The notes beneath the pieces were generated by a model. It was not told the origin of the DNA. It was given only the letters and a program-made list of their open reading frames with translations, and ran no database searches. A stretch of 64,000 nucleotides of DNA from the NCBI GenBank assembly GCA_002691205.1, contig NZHD01000098.1, positions 1 to 64,000 of the forward strand. Direction: 5' to 3'. A program made the translations under genes and the position numbers. Of the stretch, positions 1-8,271 are shown piece after piece (position 1 is the first letter of the stretch; each line of letters starts with the position of its first letter). The DNA is from Deltaproteobacteria bacterium (GTDB lineage Bacteria; Myxococcota_A; UBA9160; UBA4427).

Positions 1-135
1 GCGCGCCATTTCGACTCGCTGGGCCCCCGTCCACCAAGAGCCGGGCTGAGCGATTTTCTGCCAAGCTGCCCTCTGCGCCTTAACCACGCTCTCAGGGACG
101 CGATAACCGTGCTGTGCATAATCAAAAAGAGACAT
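1..135 (-). CDS. Alkylhydroperoxidase-like protein, N-terminal fragment (runs off the window start)
   Basis: Only the first 45 codons are present; the rest lies before position 1. The ATG (complement of 133-135) has an AAGGA ribosome-binding site seven bases upstream. The peptide holds PGSWWTGAQRVEMA at residues 31-44, which resembles the start of a family usually annotated as alkylhydroperoxidase or carboxymuconolactone-decarboxylase-like, where W-W-T-G-A-E-R-V is typical. The catalytic CxxC region, if it exists, is outside the window, so the enzymatic role is not shown here. The gene diverges from the membrane protein starting at 401. Confidence 0.6.
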   Translation of the reverse strand, partial: MSLFDYAQHGYRVPESVVKAQRAAWQKIAQPGSWWTGAQRVEMAR

Positions 136-400
136 GGCGATCCTTTCTGCAGTCCATAATCAGATGAGCTCTGATGATCCGTAGGGTCAATGGTACCGTA
201 AACTAGAAAAGTCAAAACCCATGGATCTCTATCTATAGGTCGTTCAAAGGAAGACGAGTTTTTAATGCCGCGCAGCTCTATCCCCTTCTAAACCAGAATC
301 CAACGGAATGCGTGCGTCTGAGCTCGAGCGGCGCTAATGATTCGGAGGTGAATCCGCATAAATTGAGTTCCTCCACCACGGCGAGGTCCCCTACGAACGA
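136..400. promoter_or_regulatory. Divergent intergenic region, no gene seen
   Basis: This 265-base stretch separates two divergently transcribed genes and must hold both promoters. I see no convincing -35/-10 pair, no operator-like palindrome and no open reading frame worth calling. A weak GAGG about 13 bases before the ATG at 401 is the only ribosome-binding candidate for the plus-strand gene. Confidence 0.4.
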
Positions 401-2485
401 ATGCAATTAGCTACTCAGCATGGGCAAAGACTCCACGGACGAGCGCTGGATGGCATCGTACTCGGGTTCGCGGGATTCACCCTTCTCTGCCATTTCGCGG
501 TGGCCTTCGAACTAGGGCTTGACCACCTTATTCTCCTAGCGGCAGCTTGCCTGATTTCAGCGATCCTCATAGGTTGGAAATGGCGTCATCGCACCTTGCA
601 TCAATCACGAGAGGAAGATCATAAACCTCCTCTGCCTACTCTCCGTTCTCCCGAAACGTATTCAAGTTCATTTTTTATATTTGGACTCGCAGGCCTGGGT
701 ACGGGACTTCACTTCCTGACTGAGTCACTCATCGGCTATTGGATCTGCGGAATCATGGCCTGCACCATTGCCCTAATTCAGACCTCAAAGGTCCACCCGG
801 TTCAACATCGAAGTGCGCCTACTCGCATACAGCTAGGCTTACTGGCCGCCCTCGGCGGAGCCTGTGCCATGGCCGTCGCCTTCTCTCACCATGGCGATTC
901 TGACGATGCCTTCTACGTCAACCTTTCGGTCTGGGCTCTTGATCACCCTCTCTCTCCCCTCCTCCCGGGTGACACCCTCCATGGTTTTGAGGGGATTCCC
1001 ATGTCACTTCCCGTGTTCAAAGTTCTGTCCTATGAAATCTTCCAAGCCGTGCTCGCACGACTCTCTGGTTATCCAGCCATCACCGTGGTTCACATCTGGA
1101 TGCCTCCCGTTATGGCATTCCTCATTCCATTCGCATGGGCCCGACTTGCCATTCTTCTCTTGCCAGGACGCTGGATCTTCGTAGTCACTCTGGTGATCGC
1201 ACTACTCTTTTTATTGGGTGATGGACATGCCTCCTACGGCGACTTCGGACTGCTGCGGCTCCAGCAAGGAAAATCGGTTTTGCTTCTCGTCGGTTTGCCG
1301 TTGGTGGCAAGCTACGGTTTGCAATTCGGCTTGAAGCCAAATCCCAAACACTTTATACAACTCGCTGCGGTTCAAATCGCAGCTATCGGACTCTCGACCA
1401 GTGCGTTATGGCTTGCACCAACGACTGCTCTGTTGGCCATGAGTTCAGCTGTGCCTTTACGCGGAAACTCACTTTCAAAGGTCACTAAGGATATCGGGGT
1501 TGGTCTGGTCACATGCCTCTACCCGGTCCTCATTGCGCTCTCTATGCGCGGAGATACTCTTCGCGCCTTCAGCGAAGCCGTTCACCCTCTTCCAAGCCTC
1601 GAGTGGACGGGAACCCAGTTCATGAACCACAGCCTGAACATGGTGTCGGGTCAACCCTACGCAGCAGGCCTTCTTTTATTCTGCTCCTTAGCGGTGCTCG
1701 GAGTGCCAGGAACGACTCTCTTTCGCCGATACGCTGGTTTCGTCACCGGTGCCTTCCTCATTCTTTTTTTTAATCCTGCACTGGCTCGGCTCGTCGCAAA
1801 CCAAATCACAGGAGTCGATACGTACTTTCGAATTTTCTGGCTGCTTCCCTTGCCCCTTTTTATCGCCGCCGTCTTTTCGGCTCCAGCTGAAAACATGGGT
1901 GAACAAAATCAGTTTAAACATTCGTGGACCCACTGGGCCGGTGCAGCCATAGGCGTTGCTCTCCTGCTCTGGATCCCACAGACATACACTCTCGCCCCCT
2001 CCAATGGAGTCCGCATGGGCTGGCCGGGACCTAAGCCCCCGATTCAAGAGTTCAAAGCCGCACAGAGAATCGCGGCCCACGCGAGTGAAGGTGATTTCGT
2101 TCTCGCTCCTACGGCTGTCAGCCGATGGCTCCCGCTGCTACAGCAACATCCTGCCCCTCTCGTCGTGAGAGAAATGCATCTAGACCGGCTTCACGAAAGA
2201 CTCGGGCCCGAAGAACTCTTCAGAAGGCGTCTCTTGACCAACTGGGTCGGGGGCGGAGCCAAGCCAAACGGTGGCTCTAAAATCTTAGAAGGAGCCCTTG
2301 CCGAATACCCACTCAAAGCCGTTTTACTCTCCGGACCAGCACTCCAGCAACCGGAATTACGCAAGACTCTGCTGGACTCGGAACTCCAAGTTGATTTTCG
2401 CGACCCTGATTATGAGCTCTGGGTACGCAAAGCCAAGCGAAAGCCCTCCCCTCAGTCCTCCAAAAGGGATTCCCACCTAGAATGA
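401..2485 (+). CDS. Polytopic membrane protein, probable GT-C-type glycosyltransferase
   Basis: A 694-residue protein with about ten or more hydrophobic segments and a soluble C-terminal domain from roughly residue 540. The motif D-S-D-D-A-F-Y-V-N (166-174) sits in the first large loop after a membrane segment, where GT-C enzymes carry acidic residues that handle polyprenyl-phosphate sugar donors. This arrangement resembles large membrane proteins of the DUF6077 type, though I cannot confirm the family. It is followed after 46 bases by two GT2 genes on the same strand, so a role in building an extracytoplasmic glycan is a reasonable inference. The start has only a weak ribosome-binding site. 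Confidence 0.6.
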   Translation: MQLATQHGQRLHGRALDGIVLGFAGFTLLCHFAVAFELGLDHLILLAAACLISAILIGWKWRHRTLHQSREEDHKPPLPTLRSPETYSSSFFIFGLAGLGTGLHFLTESLIGYWICGIMACTIALIQTSKVHPVQHRSAPTRIQLGLLAALGGACAMAVAFSHHGDSDDAFYVNLSVWALDHPLSPLLPGDTLHGFEGIPMSLPVFKVLSYEIFQAVLARLSGYPAITVVHIWMPPVMAFLIPFAWARLAILLLPGRWIFVVTLVIALLFLLGDGHASYGDFGLLRLQQGKSVLLLVGLPLVASYGLQFGLKPNPKHFIQLAAVQIAAIGLSTSALWLAPTTALLAMSSAVPLRGNSLSKVTKDIGVGLVTCLYPVLIALSMRGDTLRAFSEAVHPLPSLEWTGTQFMNHSLNMVSGQPYAAGLLLFCSLAVLGVPGTTLFRRYAGFVTGAFLILFFNPALARLVANQITGVDTYFRIFWLLPLPLFIAAVFSAPAENMGEQNQFKHSWTHWAGAAIGVALLLWIPQTYTLAPSNGVRMGWPGPKPPIQEFKAAQRIAAHASEGDFVLAPTAVSRWLPLLQQHPAPLVVREMHLDRLHERLGPEELFRRRLLTNWVGGGAKPNGGSKILEGALAEYPLKAVLLSGPALQQPELRKTLLDSELQVDFRDPDYELWVRKAKRKPSPQSSKRDSHLE

Positions 2486-2531
2486 GAATGGCCTCCAGCG
2501 ATCATGATCCGACCGCGTTACCCTTTTCGTT

Positions 2532-3500
2532 ATGACAGTGTCCGATCACTCCAAGATCTCCTCTCATGGCCAAGCATCAGTTCCGGATCCTTCGCGCATC
2601 AGCGTCGTCATTCCCTGTCGCAACGAAGAAGTCACCATCGCCCGTGTGGTCGCGAGCTTTCGGGAGCAACTGCCAAGCGCTGATATTCTGGTCGTCGATA
2701 ATGCCAGCCAAGACGCTACCGGTGATGAGGCCCAGTCCGCCGGAGCCCGAGTCGTCCGCGAGTCGCGGATCGGCAAAGGCTTCGCTCTCCTCACCGGTTT
2801 TAGTGAAGCCCGAGAAGCTGATTTCTACGTTATGGTCGATGGCGACGACACCTACCCCGCAAGTGCGGTCGGTGAACTCCTGAAGAAAGCCGCCGCAGGG
2901 GCCGACATGGTCGTTGCCACTCGCCTCGCCGATCAAAAAAAAGGCGCTCTGCCTGTCGGTCACAGCGTTGGAAATCAACTTTTTATCAGACTTGTTCGAC
3001 TTCTTTTTGGAATTAAGACTCGGGACCTCTTCTCGGGCTATCGAGTCCTGACACGACGCTTCCTTGACACGGCTCCCATTCTGGCCACGGGCTTCGATGT
3101 CGAAGCCGAACTCTCCGTACAGGCCCAAGCGCATGGATTCCAAGTGGCTGAACATCCCATCGAATATCGACCGCGTCACCCCGACAGTGAAAGTAAGCTC
3201 AATACCTTTCGCGATGGATCACACATTCTTCGCGGCGTCCTCCTCCTCTTCCGCGACTATCGCCCCGTCGCTTTCTTCGGCTGGCTGGCTGTTCTTTTAG
3301 CCCTTGCCTCTCTCGCCAGCGGGTGGGCTCCCGTAGACGATTATATCCGGACCGGTTTCGTCGACCATCTGCCCCGAGCCGTTCTTGCTGCTGGGCTCTT
3401 CATTCTCTCCGCTCTTTCTATGTCTCTAGGAGTTCTCCTCTCTTCAATCAATCGTCGCTCCACAGAGCTGGCCAGCCTGATTCGGAAACGTTCACGTTGA
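2532..3500 (+). CDS. Family 2 glycosyltransferase, GtrB/DPM-like with C-terminal membrane anchor
   Basis: The GT2 fold is clear: VIPCRNEE (26-33), the nucleotide-binding VDNASQDATG from residue 55, and the DGDDTYP metal-binding DxD-type motif (103-109). Two hydrophobic segments near residues 238-258 and 272-300 anchor the C terminus. Such enzymes move a sugar from a nucleotide donor to a polyprenyl phosphate on the cytoplasmic face of the membrane. The specific sugar cannot be read from the sequence. The TGA stop overlaps the probable TTG start of the next GT2 gene, so the two are likely translationally coupled. Confidence 0.85.
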   Translation: MTVSDHSKISSHGQASVPDPSRISVVIPCRNEEVTIARVVASFREQLPSADILVVDNASQDATGDEAQSAGARVVRESRIGKGFALLTGFSEAREADFYVMVDGDDTYPASAVGELLKKAAAGADMVVATRLADQKKGALPVGHSVGNQLFIRLVRLLFGIKTRDLFSGYRVLTRRFLDTAPILATGFDVEAELSVQAQAHGFQVAEHPIEYRPRHPDSESKLNTFRDGSHILRGVLLLFRDYRPVAFFGWLAVLLALASLASGWAPVDDYIRTGFVDHLPRAVLAAGLFILSALSMSLGVLLSSINRRSTELASLIRKRSR

Positions 3501-4546
3501 ATCAAAGGCCTCTTCTCAGCGGGGCCGTGACCCTCATTGTCGTCAACTACAATGGCGAGGATGTCCTTGAGCAGTGCTTGAACTCCTTGCTCGAGTCGAC
3601 ACCCTCAAACGTTGATTTCATTATCGTCGATAATTCATCAAATGATCAAAGCCGCGCCCTGCTCAAAACATTTGAGCAGTCGCATCCCAAAATTCAGGTA
3701 ATTTACAATCTAGAAAATCTTGGATATGCAGGCGCCGTTAACCGTGCACTCCCCCTTTGCGTTCATCAGTACGTGGGCATATTCAATATGGATGTAACGG
3801 TAGAGCCCGACTGGCTCTACCCTCTCATCCAATTCCTAGACGATCACCCCCATGTCGCGGCCGTAAATCCTCTCATCACACTGGAAGATGGAGAGATGAT
3901 CAATGCAGCCGGCCAAGACGTGCACGTATCCGGTCTTGGTTTCAATCATGGGTTAGGGAAATCACGTAACTGGGTCGGCCTTGAGCCCTTCCCCATCAGC
4001 GGATTACAGGGGGCCGCTTTCATAATCAGAAAATCGCTTCTCGAGAAAACACACGGAATGGATGACTCTGGATTCCTCTACCACGAAGACGTCAACCTTT
4101 CTTGGCTTCTTCGCTTGATGGGGCACGACCTGTATTGTGTTCCAGAATCAGCGGTCCGGCACGACTACTTTCTCTCTATGCATGCAGAGAAGCTCTACTT
4201 ATTGGAGAGAAACCGCCTAGCCATGCTGTTTTCATATCTAGAAAGTCGAACGCGAATTTGGCTTTTCCCCTTCCTGATACTTACCGAAACTTTCCTCTGG
4301 AGTTACGCACTCCTCAAAGGGCCTTCATTCCTCCGAGCGAAGGCGCGATCCTATACATGGACAAGAAAAATACGTAAGACCTTGAATCAGAGAAAAGCAC
4401 TCGCTCAAAACCTACGGGTTCGGAGCGATCGAGAGCTCCTCAAAGACTTCACTCTCGGTTACCCTTTAAGGCAACTGCTTTCCTTGGCCCGCGAAACCTC
4501 ACCCCCACGAAAGCCGCTTGTTATGGAGGACACTCAACGGCACTAA
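3497..4546 (+). CDS. Family 2 glycosyltransferase, rhamnosyltransferase-like
   Basis: A 349-residue GT2 of the WbbL/rhamnosyltransferase type: VVNYNGED near residues 15-22, IVDNSSND at 43-50, N-M-D at 97-99 in place of DxD, and H-E-D at 196-198, typical for the catalytic base of this branch. Hydrophobic residues near 255-275 suggest membrane association. The frame stays open back to 3323, but that part overlaps the preceding gene and has no GT2 similarity. TTG at 3497 gives a four-base TTGA overlap with the upstream stop and places the GT2 core ten residues in. A GTG at 3527 is another option. The likely role is transfer of a deoxyhexose or similar sugar to a growing glycan. Confidence 0.85.
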   Translation: MNQRPLLSGAVTLIVVNYNGEDVLEQCLNSLLESTPSNVDFIIVDNSSNDQSRALLKTFEQSHPKIQVIYNLENLGYAGAVNRALPLCVHQYVGIFNMDVTVEPDWLYPLIQFLDDHPHVAAVNPLITLEDGEMINAAGQDVHVSGLGFNHGLGKSRNWVGLEPFPISGLQGAAFIIRKSLLEKTHGMDDSGFLYHEDVNLSWLLRLMGHDLYCVPESAVRHDYFLSMHAEKLYLLERNRLAMLFSYLESRTRIWLFPFLILTETFLWSYALLKGPSFLRAKARSYTWTRKIRKTLNQRKALAQNLRVRSDRELLKDFTLGYPLRQLLSLARETSPPRKPLVMEDTQRH

Positions 4547-4576
4547 CTCATGGCTTGGACCCCGGGTGGCTTTTTC

Positions 4577-5566
4577 CTATTCCCCCGATGGCTTCAAATC
4601 TGAGGGGTCGCCTTCTGAGTGTGAAACTTCTGTCTCCACTCGCCGCAACCTATAGGAAATATCCTCTTGGATACTGCGGCTGGAATTCACAAGATCCGCC
4701 ACGATCCCTGTGAGAATCATCTGCAAGCCTGCCAGCATGAGAATGGACGCGAGAATCAAAGACTGAACGTGAGAGTCAGAATGGTCTGTTAGAAAAAAGA
4801 TATAGACGAATCGAATACCCAAGCAAACACCCAGAAAAATAGAGAGGCTCCCGAGCCAAGAAAAAATACGCATGGCTCCATATGACGAGTAGACCCGAAC
4901 CATCACTCCCAAAGAGCGAGTAATGAACTCACCGACACTGGAGAAGAGACGCGACTCTCGCAGTTTTTCATTGGTTCGGATAGGCACGCTCACCGTGGGA
5001 ATTCGTCGACGCCCCGCCTGGATGACATGGTCCACCGTATGATCAAAATCGGTAAACATGTTGATGCGACATGCCGCCTCACGGGAATACGCCTTGAACC
5101 CGCTGGCCACATCGGGCACATCCATATTGGCCAAACGACTAACGGTTCGGCTTCCAACCCTTTGAAGTAGTTTTTTCATTAATGAGAAATGTTCAACTTC
5201 TTCGGGCTTGCGATCGCCAATCACAAGTTCAGCCCGTCCTTCAAGAATCGGCTTAACGAGTTCGACGATGTCGGCTCCCTGATATTGATTGTCTCCATCC
5301 GTATTGACAATGATATCGGCACCCGCCCTGATGCAGTAATCCATGCCTGCAGCAAAAGCATGACCCAAACCACGATTCGCCGAAAAACGTATCACATGAT
5401 CTGCTCCATTTTCCTTCGCCACTTCACCCGTTCGATCCGTACTTCCATCATCGATAATCACGATTTCGATTTGGTCTATGCCATCGATTTCACGTGGAAT
5501 ATCATTCAGAGTAGATGGCAAAGTCTCCTCTTCATTGAGGCAAGGAATTTGGACCATGAGCTTCAC
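4577..5566 (-). CDS. Family 2 glycosyltransferase, polyprenyl-phosphate sugar synthase-like (DPM/GtrB)
   Basis: A 329-residue enzyme with IPCLNEEE (7-14), IDDGSTDRTG (38-47) and NTDGDNQY (88-95). The C-terminal region has two membrane segments near residues 233-290 followed by a cytoplasmic helix. This is the architecture of dolichol-phosphate-mannose synthase-like and GtrB-like enzymes, which charge a polyprenyl phosphate with one sugar. The GTG start (complement of 5564-5566) has a strong GGAGGAG site seven bases upstream; an ATG three codons later is spaced too far. The GTG overlaps the TGA of a 53-codon ORF by four bases, and copA lies just upstream of that, so the three may form one transcript. 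Confidence 0.88.
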   Translation of the reverse strand: MKLMVQIPCLNEEETLPSTLNDIPREIDGIDQIEIVIIDDGSTDRTGEVAKENGADHVIRFSANRGLGHAFAAGMDYCIRAGADIIVNTDGDNQYQGADIVELVKPILEGRAELVIGDRKPEEVEHFSLMKKLLQRVGSRTVSRLANMDVPDVASGFKAYSREAACRINMFTDFDHTVDHVIQAGRRRIPTVSVPIRTNEKLRESRLFSSVGEFITRSLGVMVRVYSSYGAMRIFSWLGSLSIFLGVCLGIRFVYIFFLTDHSDSHVQSLILASILMLAGLQMILTGIVADLVNSSRSIQEDISYRLRRVETEVSHSEGDPSDLKPSGE

Positions 5567-5724
5567 GTGTCGTCTCCTCCAAGAAAATCTCTTACGTCCC
5601 CAGTATAGGCGGCATGGGCCCCAGGCAGAATAATAAACTTTTCAGCCGAATTCGCTCCAAATCGATCATTCTCTGGATCGAAAAACAAGAGCGACAGCAA
5701 AGGCCACCCCTCATTGATCAGCAT
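5563..5724 (-). CDS. Possible small protein of 53 residues between copA and the GT2 gene
   Basis: This open frame starts with ATG eight bases after the copA stop and ends with TGA overlapping the GTG start of the following glycosyltransferase. It also contains that gene's ribosome-binding site. The peptide begins M-L-I-N-E-G-W and has a short hydrophobic stretch (LLSLLFF) before a polar, Gly- and Asp-rich tail. I recognise no family and predict no function. Tight packing on both sides argues that it is translated, if only for coupling. The upstream AGAAAG is a weak ribosome-binding site. Confidence 0.4.
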   Translation of the reverse strand: MLINEGWPLLSLLFFDPENDRFGANSAEKFIILPGAHAAYTGDVRDFLGGDDT

Positions 5725-5732
5725 CAAGCTTT

Positions 5733-8147
5733 CTAGCTGTTCTCTTTTTCTGACGACAGAGGACGCCATCGACGAAGCAGCAGAGAATTCGCAACCACAC
5801 TGACACTCGAAAATGCCATAGCCGCCCCTGCGAAAACAGGACTCAATAGACCTACGGCTGCGAGAGGAATCCCGGCGGAGTTGTAGAGAAAGGCCCAAAA
5901 TAAATTTTGTCTGATCTTCCGTGTCGTTGCCCGAGAAATCGAAATCGCCTCCGAAACAAGAACGGGATCGGGTCTCATGAGAGTGATTCCGGCCGTATGC
6001 ATGGCCACATCCGTCCCCGTCGACATGGCAAAACCCACATCCGCTGCGGCCAAAGCCGGAGCATCGTTGACACCGTCGCCCACCATCGCCACTTTTTTAC
6101 CAGCTTTACGTAGGGCCATGATCTCTTTAGCTTTCTCGTCCGGCAAAACTTCAGCTACAACTCGGTCCACGTGTACATCATCGGCTACCACTTGAGCGGT
6201 TTGAGCATTATCGCCTGTGAGTAAAATCACCTCATTGCCCATCTTTTGGAGTCGTTGGACCGCCTGATTTGCACTCTCGCGAATGCGATCTCCCACCGCT
6301 GCGATGGCGAGTAATCCCTGATCCCTTTCAGCAAACCACATCACCGTCATCCCCTGTTTTTCAAACTCTAGGGCGGACTCTGACAAAGCGGACATTTCAA
6401 CCCGTTCTTCTTCCATCAGACGACGGCTGCCCAAAATCCACGACCGACCCAGAAGGCGCGCTTCGAGACCCCGGCCAGGCAAAGCTTGAAACTCGTCGGG
6501 CGTTTCGATCTCAAGGTTTCGTTCCTCCGCTTCCCTCAGGATGGCCTGAGCCAACGGATGTTCACTTCCCGTTTGAACGGAAGCCATAAGACTCAGAAGC
6601 TTAGCCTCGGCTCCAACCTCGGTAGTTTGGACTGCTTGCAGTTCTGGTTGCCCTTCGGTGAGGGTGCCCGTCTTATCAAAAACGACAACCGACACAGACC
6701 GCGCATTCTCAAGAGCTTCAGCATCTTGAATCAGAATTCCACATCGAGCGGCTGCGCCCGTCCCTACAACGAGTGCCGTGGGTGTCGCCAAACCCAATGC
6801 GCACGGGCAGGCTATCACAAGAACTGAAATGGAATGAATAAGCGCCGCTTCCCAGCCTCCACCCAAAGTCAGCCAAGCTGCAAGTGTGACCAAAGAGACT
6901 CCAATCACCACCGGAACGAAGATACTTGAAACTCGATCAACAGTCTTTTGGATCGGAGGCTTACTGGCTTGAGCTTCTTCGACCAGCGCGACGATCTGGG
7001 AAAGCAACGAGTCCTCACCTACGCGAGTAGCCTCGACTCGCAAAAGCCCTGAACCGTTGATTGACCCTCCCACCACCGAATCACCCACGTCTCGAGAAAC
7101 CGGCAAGCTCTCTCCTGTAAGTAGGGATTCATCCAGTTGACTTCGTCCCTCAATGATTGAGCCATCTACGGGTAGGCTTTCCCCGGGCTTAACAATCACA
7201 ATCTCACCCTGACTTACGGCATCCGCGGGCACCTCGATCTCAAGACCGTCTCGAATGACGCGAGCCGTTCGAGGCCGTAACTCCATCAGCGCTTGCACGG
7301 CCACATTCGTTCCCTGTTTTGCCCTCGTCTCCAGCAAGCGACCTAACAACACTAAAGTAATCACAGCCGCCGAGGCTTCGAAGTAGATCTCTCCTACACC
7401 GCGAAGTACCGTGTAAAGGCTAAGGAAATATGCAGCGCTTGTTCCCAGTGAAACAAGCAGGTCCATATTTCCAGTACCGGCACGCAAAGCTCTCCAAGCC
7501 GCACGATAAAATCGAGCGCCCGCTATGAATTGTACAGGTGTCGCTAAAATGAATTGAATCGATCCGGGCAGCATCAAATGGAGTCCGAAAACAGCCGTCA
7601 CCATAGGGGCCACCAAGGGAAGCGTCAGGACTATGGATCCGAGTAATAGAATCAGCTCCCTTCGCGCTTGGCGAGACTCTTCGACTTGACGAGCTTGACG
7701 GGCCTCGACATCGGACAAAAGCGGAACGGCTCCATAACCTGCCTTCTCAATGGCAGATATAATCTCGTCGGAGGAAGTCAACCCCGGCATATAAGCCACA
7801 TACGCTAGGGCATTGGCAAAATTGACTTGAGCAGAGACGATTCCAGGCTGATTGAGAATCGCTTCTTCAATGCGGCCCACGCAAGTCGCACAACTCATGC
7901 CCTCCAGCATGAATTTCGCAAGTTGAGAACGAACCTCATGCCCTGCACCTTTAATTGTGGCGACAACTTCGGCGATGGACGTTTGCCCGGGGTCGAAGGT
8001 GACCTCGACTCGCTCGCCGCTTAGATTAGCCGAAACCAATTTAACCCCTGGAAGAGCAGAAATGGCCGATTCCAATGGGTCGATACAGCTCGCACAATCC
8101 ATTCCATCTACAGACAAGCTCGTTTTATAATTTATCTCCGCTTGCAT
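5733..8147 (-). CDS. copA: Copper-exporting P1B-type ATPase
   Basis: A full-length 804-residue Cu(I)-translocating ATPase. Two heavy-metal-binding domains carry GMDCASC (15-21) and GMSCATC (83-89). The actuator TGES is at 344-347, the transmembrane CPC at 447-449, the phosphorylated aspartate in DKTGTLT from 491, the nucleotide-domain HP at 530-531, and GDGVNDAP closes the P domain. The later segments keep Y-N in FLYNSAGIP and the M-x-x-S-S pattern in MAFSSVSVVANS, which together with CPC define the copper(I) subgroup. It pumps cytoplasmic copper to the periplasm. No CueR or CopZ gene lies beside it, and I could not recognise a CueR operator in the 124-base divergent promoter region. Confidence 0.95.
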   Translation of the reverse strand: MQAEINYKTSLSVDGMDCASCIDPLESAISALPGVKLVSANLSGERVEVTFDPGQTSIAEVVATIKGAGHEVRSQLAKFMLEGMSCATCVGRIEEAILNQPGIVSAQVNFANALAYVAYMPGLTSSDEIISAIEKAGYGAVPLLSDVEARQARQVEESRQARRELILLLGSIVLTLPLVAPMVTAVFGLHLMLPGSIQFILATPVQFIAGARFYRAAWRALRAGTGNMDLLVSLGTSAAYFLSLYTVLRGVGEIYFEASAAVITLVLLGRLLETRAKQGTNVAVQALMELRPRTARVIRDGLEIEVPADAVSQGEIVIVKPGESLPVDGSIIEGRSQLDESLLTGESLPVSRDVGDSVVGGSINGSGLLRVEATRVGEDSLLSQIVALVEEAQASKPPIQKTVDRVSSIFVPVVIGVSLVTLAAWLTLGGGWEAALIHSISVLVIACPCALGLATPTALVVGTGAAARCGILIQDAEALENARSVSVVVFDKTGTLTEGQPELQAVQTTEVGAEAKLLSLMASVQTGSEHPLAQAILREAEERNLEIETPDEFQALPGRGLEARLLGRSWILGSRRLMEEERVEMSALSESALEFEKQGMTVMWFAERDQGLLAIAAVGDRIRESANQAVQRLQKMGNEVILLTGDNAQTAQVVADDVHVDRVVAEVLPDEKAKEIMALRKAGKKVAMVGDGVNDAPALAAADVGFAMSTGTDVAMHTAGITLMRPDPVLVSEAISISRATTRKIRQNLFWAFLYNSAGIPLAAVGLLSPVFAGAAMAFSSVSVVANSLLLRRWRPLSSEKENS

Positions 8148-8271
8148 GATCGATCTCTCCAGTGAACTAATTGGAATTCTCCCGTAGACTTAGCGGGTCA
8201 AGCTATTCTAACGCTGAAATAGAACGTCGAAAACTTCCAAGATCTCATGAGCAGATTGGACCGATCACGGC

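Noticed and set aside
2577-3179. 200-codon open frame on the minus strand
   Set aside because: Antisense to a GT2 gene with all motifs in place; no ribosome-binding site or recognisable domain.
4547-4576. Terminator between the convergent GT2 genes
   Set aside because: Only a four-base stem can be drawn and the T-run is interrupted.
8148-8271. CueR-type copper operator upstream of copA
   Set aside because: No ACCTTCC/GGAAGG-like dyad with the right spacing is visible.
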